Source: Streptomyces glomeratus (GTDB taxonomy: Bacteria > Actinomycetota > Actinomycetes > Streptomycetales > Streptomycetaceae). Taken from it: 64,000 bases of DNA. The notes beneath the pieces are model-generated. The model saw nothing but the letters and a program-made list of their open reading frames with translations, did no database searches and was not told where the DNA came from. The stretch is taken from NCBI RefSeq assembly GCF_021462825.1, contig NZ_JAKEEB010000001.1:401636-465635 (forward strand), written 5' to 3'. Positions 27,368-35,904 of this stretch are shown in pieces. Position 1 is the stretch's first letter. Each line of letters opens with the position of its first letter. The position numbers and the translations under genes are program-made.

Positions 27368-28639
27368 TCAGTTGCCCGTGACCGTCACCTTCTGGTCGTT
27401 CTTCAGCTCGTTGACCAGCGTCTTGACCTTGGCCTTGTCCCACAGCAGATTGCCGCCCGTGGAGCCGGAGACCGGCATGTTCATCGACGTGCCGTCGCCG
27501 CCGCTGACGCCCTTCATCGCCCAGAACATGGACCCCAGGTCCCACAGGCTCATGTCCTTGTCGACGATCAGGGAGTCCAGGCCCGCACCCATCGTCGGGT
27601 AGAGCTTGAAGGGGTTGAGGACCGTGGACGGGGTGGCGACCTGGTGGGCCAGCGCGGAGAGGAACTTCTGCTGGTTCTTCGTGCGCTGGAGGTCGCTGGC
27701 GGCGAAGGCGTGCCGGGTGCGGACGAAGGCGAGGGCCTGCTCGCCGTTCAGCGTCTGCGGGCCCGCCTTGAAGTCGGCGCCGGAGTACTTGTCCTTGAAG
27801 CCCTTGTCGATGGTGAGCTCCACACCGCCGACCGCGTCCACGATGTTCGCGAAGCCGGAGAAGCCGATCTCGACGTAGTGGTCGATGTGCAGGCCGGTGT
27901 TGTACTCGATGGTGCGGACCAGCAGCTCGGGGCCGTCCTCCGCGTAGGCCGCGTTCAGCTTCACATGGCGTCCCTTGCCCTGGTAGACCTTGCCGGACGT
28001 GGAGCCCTGGTACGTCGGTATCTCGACGTCCGAGTCACGGGGCAGCGATATCAGGGTGTCGCCGTTGTCGCCGACGTGCAGGATCATCATCGAGTCCGTC
28101 CGCTTGCCCTCGGCGGATCCGGTGTGCAGCTTCTTCTTGTCCTCGGCCGACATGCCCGCGCGGCTGTCGGAGCCGACGATCAGGTAGTTCGTCCCCTGGC
28201 CCTCGGCGGGCCGGTCGATGACCTTGGAGAGGTCGACGTCCCGGTGGAGCTTGGAGTCGGCCCAGAAGTACGTGGCCACGGTCGTCACCGCCAGCACGGT
28301 GATCAGGGTGATCGCGGTCCACTTGATCCGGCGGCCCCAGTTGGGCGCCGGGCGTACACCGCCCGGGCCGGCGCCGCCCGGACCCTGCGGGTGGCCGCCC
28401 TGCCCGCCGTAGACCTGGCCGGTGTTGTAGCCGCTGTCGTAGCCGCCGTATCCCTGGTCGTACGTCGGCTGCTGCGGCACGCCTCCGTACGGCGGCGCGG
28501 CCTGGGGGCCGCCCACCCCGCCCGGCTCGCGCCGGACCTGACGCATCACGCGCGCGCCCTCGGGCTGTGCGCTGGTGCTGCCGCGTCCGTAGCGGTTGCC
28601 GCGGCTGTCCTCGTACCGTCCCTCGGGCCACTCGTTCAT
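27368..28639 (-). CDS. LytR-CpsA-Psr (LCP) family glycopolymer ligase, paralogue 1
   Basis: 423 residues. The Gly/Pro/Tyr-rich cytoplasmic N-terminus is followed by one transmembrane helix (about 107-127) and an extracellular LCP domain: 'NYLIVGSDSRAGMS', 'RTDSMMILHVGDNGDTLISLPRDSDVEIP', 'VKLNAAYAEDGPELLVRTIEYNTGLHIDHYVEI' and 'ALAFVRTRHAFAASDLQRTKNQQKFLSAL'. LCP enzymes transfer undecaprenyl-linked polymers such as teichoic acid onto peptidoglycan. The Arg/Asp residues that hold the pyrophosphate are present. There is no C-terminal LytR_C domain. Confidence 0.93.
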   Translation of the reverse strand: MNEWPEGRYEDSRGNRYGRGSTSAQPEGARVMRQVRREPGGVGGPQAAPPYGGVPQQPTYDQGYGGYDSGYNTGQVYGGQGGHPQGPGGAGPGGVRPAPNWGRRIKWTAITLITVLAVTTVATYFWADSKLHRDVDLSKVIDRPAEGQGTNYLIVGSDSRAGMSAEDKKKLHTGSAEGKRTDSMMILHVGDNGDTLISLPRDSDVEIPTYQGSTSGKVYQGKGRHVKLNAAYAEDGPELLVRTIEYNTGLHIDHYVEIGFSGFANIVDAVGGVELTIDKGFKDKYSGADFKAGPQTLNGEQALAFVRTRHAFAASDLQRTKNQQKFLSALAHQVATPSTVLNPFKLYPTMGAGLDSLIVDKDMSLWDLGSMFWAMKGVSGGDGTSMNMPVSGSTGGNLLWDKAKVKTLVNELKNDQKVTVTGN

Positions 28640-28759
28640 GCGCCCCAGTGTGCCCGGTCCCGGTATGGCCGATACAAGGGGTGACGAAGAACGGGGTCAG
28701 GGCTGTTGCGAACCCGACACAAAGTCTCCTCCGCGTCGCCCCGGCATAAGGTGGGCGGC

Positions 28760-29332
28760 ATGACAGACCAGGCCCCCGCTCCGGAATCAGAAATTCCGGG
28801 CGAAACCGCGGGTGACATACCCGGGAAGCCCACCTGCGCGTCCCGCACCACCCTCAGCCACATCATGACCCACAACGACACCAACCTGCTGGGCACGGTG
28901 CACGGCGGTGTGATCATGAAACTCGTCGACGACGCGGCGGGCGCCGTGGCCGGCCGGCACTCCGGCGGCCCGGCCGTCACCGCGTCGATGGACGAGATGG
29001 TGTTCCTCGAGCCGGTCAGGGTCGGTGACCTGGTCCATGTGAAGGCCCAGGTGAACTGGACCGGCCGCACCTCGATGGAGGTGGGAGTGCGGGTGCTGGC
29101 CGAACGCTGGAACGAGTCCACACCGCCCAGCCAGGTCGGCTCCGCTTACCTGGTCTTCGCCGCGGTCGACGCCGACGGCAAGCCGCGGCCGGTGCCGCCG
29201 GTCGTCCCGGAGACGGACCGGGACCGGCGCCGCTACCAGGAGGCCCAGATCCGCCGCACCCACCGCCTCGCCCGCCGCCGCGCGATCAGGGAACTGCGGG
29301 AGAAGAGGGCGGCGCAGGGCTACGAGGACTGA
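28760..29332 (+). CDS. Acyl-CoA thioesterase (hotdog fold, ACOT type)
   Basis: 190 residues from ATG 28760 (AAGGTGGG upstream). The hotdog core is 'MTHNDTNLLGTVHGGVIMKLVDDAAGAVAGRHS', 'TASMDEMVFLEPVRVGDLVHVKAQVNWTGRTSMEVGVRV' and 'AYLVFAAVDADGKPRPVPPV'. The Asn-Thr-Asn-x-x-Gly and following His-Gly-Gly match the catalytic region of long-chain acyl-CoA hydrolases. The C-terminus is a charged Arg/Glu helix. It stands between two minus-strand LCP genes and ends 10 bp from the next one. Confidence 0.9.
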   Translation: MTDQAPAPESEIPGETAGDIPGKPTCASRTTLSHIMTHNDTNLLGTVHGGVIMKLVDDAAGAVAGRHSGGPAVTASMDEMVFLEPVRVGDLVHVKAQVNWTGRTSMEVGVRVLAERWNESTPPSQVGSAYLVFAAVDADGKPRPVPPVVPETDRDRRRYQEAQIRRTHRLARRRAIRELREKRAAQGYED

Positions 29333-29342
29333 GCGCCCGGCG

Positions 29343-30818
29343 TCAGGGGCACACCACCTCGTCCCCGGTCACCACCGAGGGCTGCGGCCCCGGCGTAGCC
29401 GGCGGTGGTGCCGTCCCCACCCGCTGTACCTCCTTGAAGTCCGTCCCCGCGATCACCTTCAGCGTCGGCCCATGCCCCGGTGTGGCACGCAGCTCACTGC
29501 CCGGCAGGGCCGCAGCGAGGGCCTTCGCCGAGCGGTCCCAGCGCGGGTCGTAGACGACGACCGTGCGCCGCGCCACCCGGTCCGCCGCGTCCACCGGCTG
29601 CCGGGTGGTGCGGAACCCGGTGGCCGCCAGCCCGTCGTCCACTCGCCTGCCGAGTCCCTTCGTGCCCGTCCCGTTCTCCACCTGCACGCGGATCTGCCCG
29701 GGGTCCACATCGACCGGGACGGTGGCCGGGGCCTTGTGCTTCGGCCGGGGCGGGGCGAGCGGCTTGTCCTCGCGCAGGGACGCGAACAGCGCCCGCGCCT
29801 TCGCGTCGTCCCACTTCACCGTCGAGCCGAGGCCCTTGACCTCGTAGGTCATGTCCCCGATCGGCACGGTCGTGAACTCCGACGAGCGCGGTGAGAAGTT
29901 CCGCATCGCCCGGCCCAGGTCGAGCAACTGCTCCGTGCCGAAACCCGGGTCCGCCCGCACCGAGCCGAGCGCGGCCCGGGTCACCTGCCGCAGCTTCAGC
30001 GGGTTCAGCAGGACGCCGGAGGAGGTCGCCCGGTCGATCAGCGCCGCCAGGAATTTGTGCTGCCGCTGCATCCGGCCCAGGTCGGAGGCTCCGTCGACGT
30101 GCCGGGAGCGCACGTACTGCAGTGCCTGGCCCCCGCCGAGCAGGTGGGTGCCGGGGGACAGGTTCAGCCCGGTGTAGCGGTCCTTCAGCGGCTGTGCCGT
30201 GCACACCCGGACGCCGCCGAGCAGGTCCACGGTCTTCATGAAGCCGATGAAGTCGATCTCCAGATAGTGGTCGACCTTCAGACGGGTCATCTTCTCGATC
30301 GTGCGCACGGTCAGGTTGGGGCCACCCTCCGCGTACGCCGCGTTCAGCCGGATCGGGTGGGTGTCGTGCCGGGGCCCGGCCGTGCGTCCGGTGTGCGTCG
30401 GCACCTGCGCGTAGGAGTCGCGCGGCAGGCTGACCACGGTCGCCCGCTGCCGGTCCGCCGAGAGATGCACGATCATGATCGTGTCGGTGCAGTGGCAGGG
30501 CGCACCGCCGAGACGGAACCTCCGCCGCTCCTTCTTCGTGATCCTGTCGCGGCCGTCGGTGCCCACCAGCAGGACGTTCATGCCGTGCCCCGCCGCGGGC
30601 CGGTCCTTCATGTCCCCGAAGGGGTCGACCCGGCCGATGCCCTCGTCGAGGCTGGTGATCACCGTGTGCCCGATGCCCGCCGAGGCGAGCAGCACCACGG
30701 AGAGCGTGGTGACCACCCGCGCGGTCCAGCCGGACTTCCTCCGCCCCGCCGGCGGCCGCCGGGCGGGGGAGCGGCGGGCCGGCTGAGGGCGCGCGGGCGA
30801 GCGGGTCGGCGTGGGCAC
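29343..30818 (-). CDS. LCP family protein with LytR_C domain, paralogue 2
   Basis: 491 residues from GTG 30818, favoured by GGAGGT 8 nt upstream; in-frame ATG 30851 lacks a site. A Pro/Arg-rich N-terminus leads to one transmembrane helix, then the LCP domain ('NVLLVGTDGRDR', 'HCTDTIMIVHLSADRQRATVVSLPRDSYAQVP', 'IRLNAAYAEGGPNLTVRTIEKMT', 'ALQYVRSRHVDGASDLGRMQRQHKFL'). The C-terminal LytR_C domain starts near 'IRVQVENGTGTKGLGRRVDDGLAATGF'. The two cysteines 'PCHC' near the active site are unusual. It is convergent with the thioesterase and divergent from the GT2 gene. Confidence 0.92.
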   Translation of the reverse strand: MPTPTRSPARPQPARRSPARRPPAGRRKSGWTARVVTTLSVVLLASAGIGHTVITSLDEGIGRVDPFGDMKDRPAAGHGMNVLLVGTDGRDRITKKERRRFRLGGAPCHCTDTIMIVHLSADRQRATVVSLPRDSYAQVPTHTGRTAGPRHDTHPIRLNAAYAEGGPNLTVRTIEKMTRLKVDHYLEIDFIGFMKTVDLLGGVRVCTAQPLKDRYTGLNLSPGTHLLGGGQALQYVRSRHVDGASDLGRMQRQHKFLAALIDRATSSGVLLNPLKLRQVTRAALGSVRADPGFGTEQLLDLGRAMRNFSPRSSEFTTVPIGDMTYEVKGLGSTVKWDDAKARALFASLREDKPLAPPRPKHKAPATVPVDVDPGQIRVQVENGTGTKGLGRRVDDGLAATGFRTTRQPVDAADRVARRTVVVYDPRWDRSAKALAAALPGSELRATPGHGPTLKVIAGTDFKEVQRVGTAPPPATPGPQPSVVTGDEVVCP

Positions 30819-30945
30819 GGGGGAGACCTCCGGCGGAGCTGGATGGGGCATCCCTGCGCACCGTAGGCCGACACGATCCGGGGCTCCGGGCGGCGCCCGG
30901 GCGGCGCGCACCGGTGTCCCCCGTTCGCGGTAACGTGAGGCTCCT

Positions 30946-31974
30946 ATGAACGCCAACCCCGACGTGCGGCTCCCCGCCGTTTCCGTGATCATGCCCGTGC
31001 TCAACGAGGAGCGGCATCTGCGCGGAGCCGTTCAAGCGATCCTCGCCCAGGAGTACGCCGGCGAGATGGAGGTCGTGATCGCCCTCGGTCCCTCGACGGA
31101 CCGCACGGACGTGATCGCGGCCGAGCTGGTCCGGGAGGACCCGCGCGTGCACACGGTCCCGAATCCGTCCGGCCGGACGCCGGCCGCGCTCAACGCCGCG
31201 ATCAAGGCCTCCCGCCATCCGGTCGTGGTGCGTGTGGACGGCCACGGCATGCTCTCGCCGAACTACATCGCCACCGCCGTCCGCCTGCTGGAGGAGACCG
31301 GCGCGCAGAACGTCGGCGGCATCATGCACGCCGAGGGCGAGAACGACTGGGAGCACGCCGTCGCCGCGGCCATGACCTCGAAGATAGGGGTCGGCAACGC
31401 CGCCTTCCACACCGGTGGCCAGGCCGGTCCGGCGGAGACGGTCTATCTCGGCGTCTTCCGGCGCGAGGCGCTGGAACAGCAGGGCGGCTACAACGAGGAG
31501 TTCATCCGCGCCCAGGACTGGGAACTGAACTTCCGCATCCGCGAGGCGGGCGGGCTCATCTGGTTCTCGCCGGAGCTGAAGGTGTCCTACCGGCCGCGGC
31601 CGAGTGTCCGGGCGCTGGCCAAGCAGTACAAGGACTACGGGCGCTGGCGGCATGTCGTCGCCCGCTACCACGAGGGCTCCATCAACCTGCGCTACCTCGC
31701 CCCGCCGGTCGCGGTCTGCGCGATAGCGGCCGGCGTCGTGGTGGGCGCCGCGCTGACCCCGTGGGGCTTCGTGATTCCCGGCGGCTATCTCGCGGCCATC
31801 GCCCTGGGCTCCGTCCCCGCGGGCAAGGGCCTGCCGCTGAAGGCGCGGCTGCGGATTCCGGTGGCCCTCGCGACCATGCACATGTCCTGGGGCTGGGGCT
31901 TTCTGACGAGCCCCAAGTCGCTGGCGGAGAAGGTGATCGCGTCACGGCGGCCGGCGGTCCTCGCCGCCCGCTGA
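30946..31974 (+). CDS. GT2-family glycosyltransferase (ExoA-like)
   Basis: 342 residues. GT-A fold: 'VSVIMPVLNEERHLRGAVQAIL', 'EVVIALGPSTDRT', the donor-binding 'VRVDGHGMLSPNYI' (Asp-x-His instead of the usual DxD) and 'RAQDWELNFRIREAGG'. Two hydrophobic helices ('VAVCAIAAGVVVGAALTPWGFVIPGGYLAAIAL') sit after residue 245, so it is membrane attached. Relatives (ExoA type) add sugars to succinoglycan or other surface polymers. Placed among LCP genes, it probably takes part in the same glycopolymer. Confidence 0.9.
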   Translation: MNANPDVRLPAVSVIMPVLNEERHLRGAVQAILAQEYAGEMEVVIALGPSTDRTDVIAAELVREDPRVHTVPNPSGRTPAALNAAIKASRHPVVVRVDGHGMLSPNYIATAVRLLEETGAQNVGGIMHAEGENDWEHAVAAAMTSKIGVGNAAFHTGGQAGPAETVYLGVFRREALEQQGGYNEEFIRAQDWELNFRIREAGGLIWFSPELKVSYRPRPSVRALAKQYKDYGRWRHVVARYHEGSINLRYLAPPVAVCAIAAGVVVGAALTPWGFVIPGGYLAAIALGSVPAGKGLPLKARLRIPVALATMHMSWGWGFLTSPKSLAEKVIASRRPAVLAAR

Positions 31975-31993
31975 GCGCGCTCGGCATTCCGCT

Positions 31994-32024
31994 CGGGTCC
32001 CTCTCCGCGACGGAGGGGGACCCG
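31994..32024. terminator. Terminator between GT2 and LCP paralogue 3
   Basis: 14-bp stem with one G:T wobble (31994-32007 with 32011-32024) and a 3-nt loop; located between converging genes. Confidence 0.85.
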
Positions 32025-32035
32025 ACGCGCTGCGG

Positions 32036-33709
32036 TCACCAGGTGTAGCTGGGGTCCACCTTCATGCACTGCTTGGTCGCCCCGTTGAGGATGTTCGCCG
32101 ACTCCGGGGTCTTGTTGTCCGCCTTCGGCGCCTTGTACGTGGTGTCCGACCGCCAGTCGGCGCCCACGACCAGGGTGACTCCGGAGACGTCCGTGGACTT
32201 GACCACCGAACTCGCCGGGATGCCCAGGACCTTGGCGACCCGCTCGGCGTCGCCCTTCAGATCCGCGCTCGGGTAGCGGATCACCGTCTTGTCCTCGGAG
32301 AGCACCGTCGAGCCGTCCGCCCGGGCCTCGGCGAAGCCCTTGCCTGCGAGCAGTTGGGCCACCGAGCTCGCCCGTCCGCCGACCGGGGCCAGCTCGGAGG
32401 TGCGCGTGCCGTTCTGCACCTGCACCGCGATCTTGTCGTCGCTGTCCGTCGGGGCCGCAGCCGCCGCGGTCGTGGCCTTCTTCTTCGTGCCCTTGCCGTC
32501 CAGCGGGATGTCCTCGCGCACCAGCCGGAACAGCTGGTCCGCGTCCCCCGGTTTGGGCACCACGCGCTCGCCGGCGTAGACGTACGGCATCGTCGTCATC
32601 GTGATGCGGTCGGTGGGCACCTTCTTCAGCTCGGTGCTCAGGTCGTAGAGCTTCGCGACCGTGCCGAGGCCCTTGTCGACGGTGAGCGCCCGGGTGGCCG
32701 TCTCGGCGAGCCCGCGCAGTTTGCCCGGGTTGCTCAGCGTGGCGTTGGCGCGCAGCTCGCGCACCATCGCGCTCATGTACTGGTGCTGGGCCTTGGTGCG
32801 GGCGATGTCGCTGCCGTCCTCGAACCCGTACCGGGTCCGCAGCCACTGGAGGGCCTGTGTGCCCTTGACGTAGGTGGTGCCCGCCTTCAGCTTCAGGCCC
32901 GAGCCGTGGCCGGAGGCGGTGTGCGAGTAGATGTTCTTGTCGACGCAGACCGGGACGCCGCCGATCGCGTCGGCCATCGAGACCACGCCCGCGAAGTCGA
33001 CCATGATGAAGTGGTCGATATGGATGTCGGTGAGCTTCTCCCAGGTGGCGACCGTGCAGCCGGGGCCGCCGCGGCCCAGTGAGTCGTTCGTCATCGCCTG
33101 CGTCGACGCCTGGTAGACGTGCCCCTGGGAGTCGGTGCACTTGGGTATGTCCAGCAGGGTGTCGCGCGGCATGCTGACCACCGACATGTTGGTGCGGTCG
33201 GCGGAGACGTGCAGCAGGATCTGGACGTCCGCGCGCGGCGGCGTCCCGAAGGTGTCCCTGGCGCCGCCGAGCTGCTGGTTCTCCTTGGAGTCACGGGCGT
33301 CGGAGCCGAGGAGAAGGATGTTCAGCGGGGTCTGGCCCGCCGCGTTCGGCGTCGACGCGGCCGCCCGGTCCTTGGCGTCGCCGATGTTGAGGTCGTCCTT
33401 CTTGAGGTTGTCGTTCAGGTGCTGGTAGTAGAGGTATCCCGCCCCGGCGGTGCCGAGTATGACGACCGCCAGGACCGTGGCCGACCAGCGCAGGGCACGG
33501 CGTCTGCGGCGCGGGTGCCCTCCGTCGGCTCCGTCGCGTCCGCCTCCGCCGCCGCCCGGGCCCTGGCCGCGGGCTTCGGTGGGCGGACCGTCCTCGCCGT
33601 CCCGGACGCCGTCGCCGTTCTCGTCGTACGGGCTCTCGTCCCAGCCCAGTTCACCGGCGTGCCGGACACCTGGTCGCGCCCCCTTTCCCCGCACACTGCT
33701 CTGCACCAA
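32036..33709 (-). CDS. LCP family protein with LytR_C domain, paralogue 3
   Basis: 557 residues if read from TTG 33709 (GGGGAGG 7 nt upstream); GTG 33706 is an alternative start. A Gly/Asp-rich N-terminal tail precedes a basic RRRRRALRW and one transmembrane helix. The LCP domain contains 'NILLLGSDARDSKENQQLGGARDTFGTPPRADVQILLHVSADRTNMSVVSMPRDTLLDIP', 'DHFIMVDFAGVVSMADAIGGVPVCV' and 'ALQWLRTRYGFEDGSDIARTKAQHQYMSAM'. The C-terminal LytR_C part is 'IAVQVQNGTRTSELAPVGGRASSVAQLL'. Two cysteines flank the domain. It is likely part of the same paralogous group as the next gene upstream. Confidence 0.92.
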   Translation of the reverse strand: MVQSSVRGKGARPGVRHAGELGWDESPYDENGDGVRDGEDGPPTEARGQGPGGGGGGRDGADGGHPRRRRRALRWSATVLAVVILGTAGAGYLYYQHLNDNLKKDDLNIGDAKDRAAASTPNAAGQTPLNILLLGSDARDSKENQQLGGARDTFGTPPRADVQILLHVSADRTNMSVVSMPRDTLLDIPKCTDSQGHVYQASTQAMTNDSLGRGGPGCTVATWEKLTDIHIDHFIMVDFAGVVSMADAIGGVPVCVDKNIYSHTASGHGSGLKLKAGTTYVKGTQALQWLRTRYGFEDGSDIARTKAQHQYMSAMVRELRANATLSNPGKLRGLAETATRALTVDKGLGTVAKLYDLSTELKKVPTDRITMTTMPYVYAGERVVPKPGDADQLFRLVREDIPLDGKGTKKKATTAAAAAPTDSDDKIAVQVQNGTRTSELAPVGGRASSVAQLLAGKGFAEARADGSTVLSEDKTVIRYPSADLKGDAERVAKVLGIPASSVVKSTDVSGVTLVVGADWRSDTTYKAPKADNKTPESANILNGATKQCMKVDPSYTW

Positions 33710-33924
33710 GTTCGTGCCTCCCCACCCTGCGCCCGGCGAACGGGTCCGTCCCGCGGTCCGGGAGCCGCCTCGTCGCGCCTCTCCGGGACCTTCGTCGTGG
33801 GCGCGGCGCCTGTCGCGCCCCGCCGATGTCTCCCGCGTCCAGTAGGACGCTTGGCCCGCCCGACGGGATGTATCGCCGCCGGGCAGGTCTTGCGCCGTGT
33901 AAGACGCGTGACGGGCCGCTCAGG

Positions 33925-35664
33925 TCACTGGGCGCACTGAACCTGATCCGCCGTGGACTTGCTGTCGACGGCCGGCGGCTTGGTCGGAGCCGTCAGCGGC
34001 ACTCCGGCACCCTTGAAGTCCTTGCCGAGGGTCAGCACGATCGCGGGCAGTCCCTGGGCGTTCTTCTCGCTCTTGCCCGGCTTCAGCGCCGAGGCGGGCA
34101 GCCCCATCAGGTTCGCCAGCTCGCGTGCCTGATCGGCCTGGTCGGGGGCGTACTCGAGGGTGGTTTTGGCGAGACTGACACCCGCGTTGCCGAGTTGGCT
34201 GGACTTGGTCACGCCCTTGGTGTTCTGCAGCCAGTTGAGGGTTTCCTGCGCGCTGCCGCCCGGGGCACCGCCGTTGTAGATGTCGACGCGGACGTCGGCG
34301 GCGGCCGAGCGGGGGCCCTTGAGCCGGGCGTCCACGGCGGCCTTCTGCTTCTTCTTGACCGCGGTGAAGGAGACGTCCGCCCTTATCGCCGCGAAGACCC
34401 CGGGTGCTTTGTCGGGATTGAGGATGACCGTCTTCTTGACCGCCCCGTCCGCGGGATTGTCGAGGACCGGCACCGTCGTGAACGTCATGTTCTTGGGGTT
34501 GAGCTTGCCCAGCTCCAGACCGAGGTCCTTCAGCTTGCCGATGCTGTCGATCTTCGAGTCGACGGTCAGCGCCTTGGTGGCCGCCTCCGCCACGTCCAGC
34601 ATCTTCGTCGGATCGGTGAGCGTGGAGTTCGACTTCAGCTTGCGCATCAGCGCGCTGAGGAACTGCTGCTGCAACTGGATCCGGCTCAGGTCGCCGCCGA
34701 AGCCCACGGAGTGCCGGGTGCGCACGAAGGCCAGCGCCTGCTCGCCCTCGATCTTGTGCGTGCCCTTCGACAGCTTGAGGTGCGAGTCCGGGTCGTTGAT
34801 GTCCTTGCCCAGGCAGACGTCTACCCCGTCGACCGCCGACGTCAGCGTCTTGACCGCGTTGAAGTCGGCGACCATGAAGTCGTCCGGGGTGATACCGGTC
34901 AGCTCGGTGACCGTGCGCATGGTGCAGCTCGGTGTGCGGTCGTCCTGGCCGAGGCTCGTGTTGAAGCGGGCGCCCTTCGTGCCGGGGATGACCTTGGTGG
35001 TGCCGTCGGGCTGCTTCGTCGGGCAGTCCGGGACGTCGACGATCAGGTCGCGGGGGATGCTCAGGGCGGTCGCGTTCGAGCGGTCCTTGGACACGTGCAG
35101 AAGGATGTTGGTGTCGGCGTGCCCGACGCTGCCGGCGTCGCCGTATCCCGTGTTGCCCTTGCCGGTGCGCTTGTCGGTGCCGATCAGCAGGATGTTGATC
35201 GCCTTGTCCTTCTGGAAGCCACCGGTGCTCGCGCCGTCGTCCGACACGGACGTGATGTTGTCGTTGAGGTGCTTGATGTAGAGGTAGCCCGCCGCGGAGA
35301 CCGCGACCAGCACGAAGGCCATGCCGCCGCCGGTCCACAGCAGGACCTTCTTCGCCTTGCCCTTCCTGGGCTTGGTACGCCCGCGGCGGCGCCCGGGCAG
35401 CGGTTCCTCGGGTGCGCCCCGGCGCCGGCGCGGTCCCGGGATGCTGTCCGGCGGCGCTGTGCCCGGAAGCGGCCCCCGGGATCCGGGTGCCGTGCGGGCG
35501 CCCCCTGACGCACCCGACGCCGGAGCGCCTCGGCGGGGTCTCGGCACGGACGACTGCGGAGCGGAAGAGGGCAGTCGCAGTTCGTATTCGCCGGTGTTCG
35601 GGTTGAGCACCCACTGGTCTGCGGGGTCGATGTTGTCCGCCCGCCCACGGCCTTGCGCGTCCAC
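33925..35664 (-). CDS. LCP family protein with LytR_C domain, paralogue 4
   Basis: 579 residues from GTG 35664. It begins with a signature 'ADQWVLNPNTGEYELRL' seen in several Streptomyces LCP proteins, then a long Pro/Arg/Gly tail, 'KAKKVLLWTGGGMAFVLVAVSAAGYLYIKHL' (transmembrane) and the LCP domain 'NILLIGTDKRTGKGN', 'HADTNILLHVSKDRSNATALSIPRDLIVDVP', 'DDFMVADFNAVKTLTSAVDGVDVCL', 'ALAFVRTRHSVGFGGDLSRIQLQQQFL'. LytR_C is at 'VRVDIYNGGAPGGSAQETLNWL'. It lies 215 bp upstream of paralogue 3 on the same strand. Its promoter may include TAGTGT (minus strand, 35781-35786). Confidence 0.93.
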   Translation of the reverse strand: MDAQGRGRADNIDPADQWVLNPNTGEYELRLPSSAPQSSVPRPRRGAPASGASGGARTAPGSRGPLPGTAPPDSIPGPRRRRGAPEEPLPGRRRGRTKPRKGKAKKVLLWTGGGMAFVLVAVSAAGYLYIKHLNDNITSVSDDGASTGGFQKDKAINILLIGTDKRTGKGNTGYGDAGSVGHADTNILLHVSKDRSNATALSIPRDLIVDVPDCPTKQPDGTTKVIPGTKGARFNTSLGQDDRTPSCTMRTVTELTGITPDDFMVADFNAVKTLTSAVDGVDVCLGKDINDPDSHLKLSKGTHKIEGEQALAFVRTRHSVGFGGDLSRIQLQQQFLSALMRKLKSNSTLTDPTKMLDVAEAATKALTVDSKIDSIGKLKDLGLELGKLNPKNMTFTTVPVLDNPADGAVKKTVILNPDKAPGVFAAIRADVSFTAVKKKQKAAVDARLKGPRSAAADVRVDIYNGGAPGGSAQETLNWLQNTKGVTKSSQLGNAGVSLAKTTLEYAPDQADQARELANLMGLPASALKPGKSEKNAQGLPAIVLTLGKDFKGAGVPLTAPTKPPAVDSKSTADQVQCAQ

Positions 35665-35904
35665 GGTTGTCCGAATCCTCCGTCGGGGCCACGCGGCGCC
35701 TTCCCCCTCGAGGCGCTCGGGTCTCTTCAGTCAGTGCGCGACCCCAGGACGGACCACATGGGCTTGGCACCGGATCGCTCACACTATCCGCCCAGTTCAG
35801 CGTTCAGCGACGGCGGTGACAAATTCCACTCCCCTACAACTGGGCAATCCGTCCTAATTCCCAGAGAGTTCTTAGCTCACGCGTTCCCCGCCTTGGGGCG
35901 CACT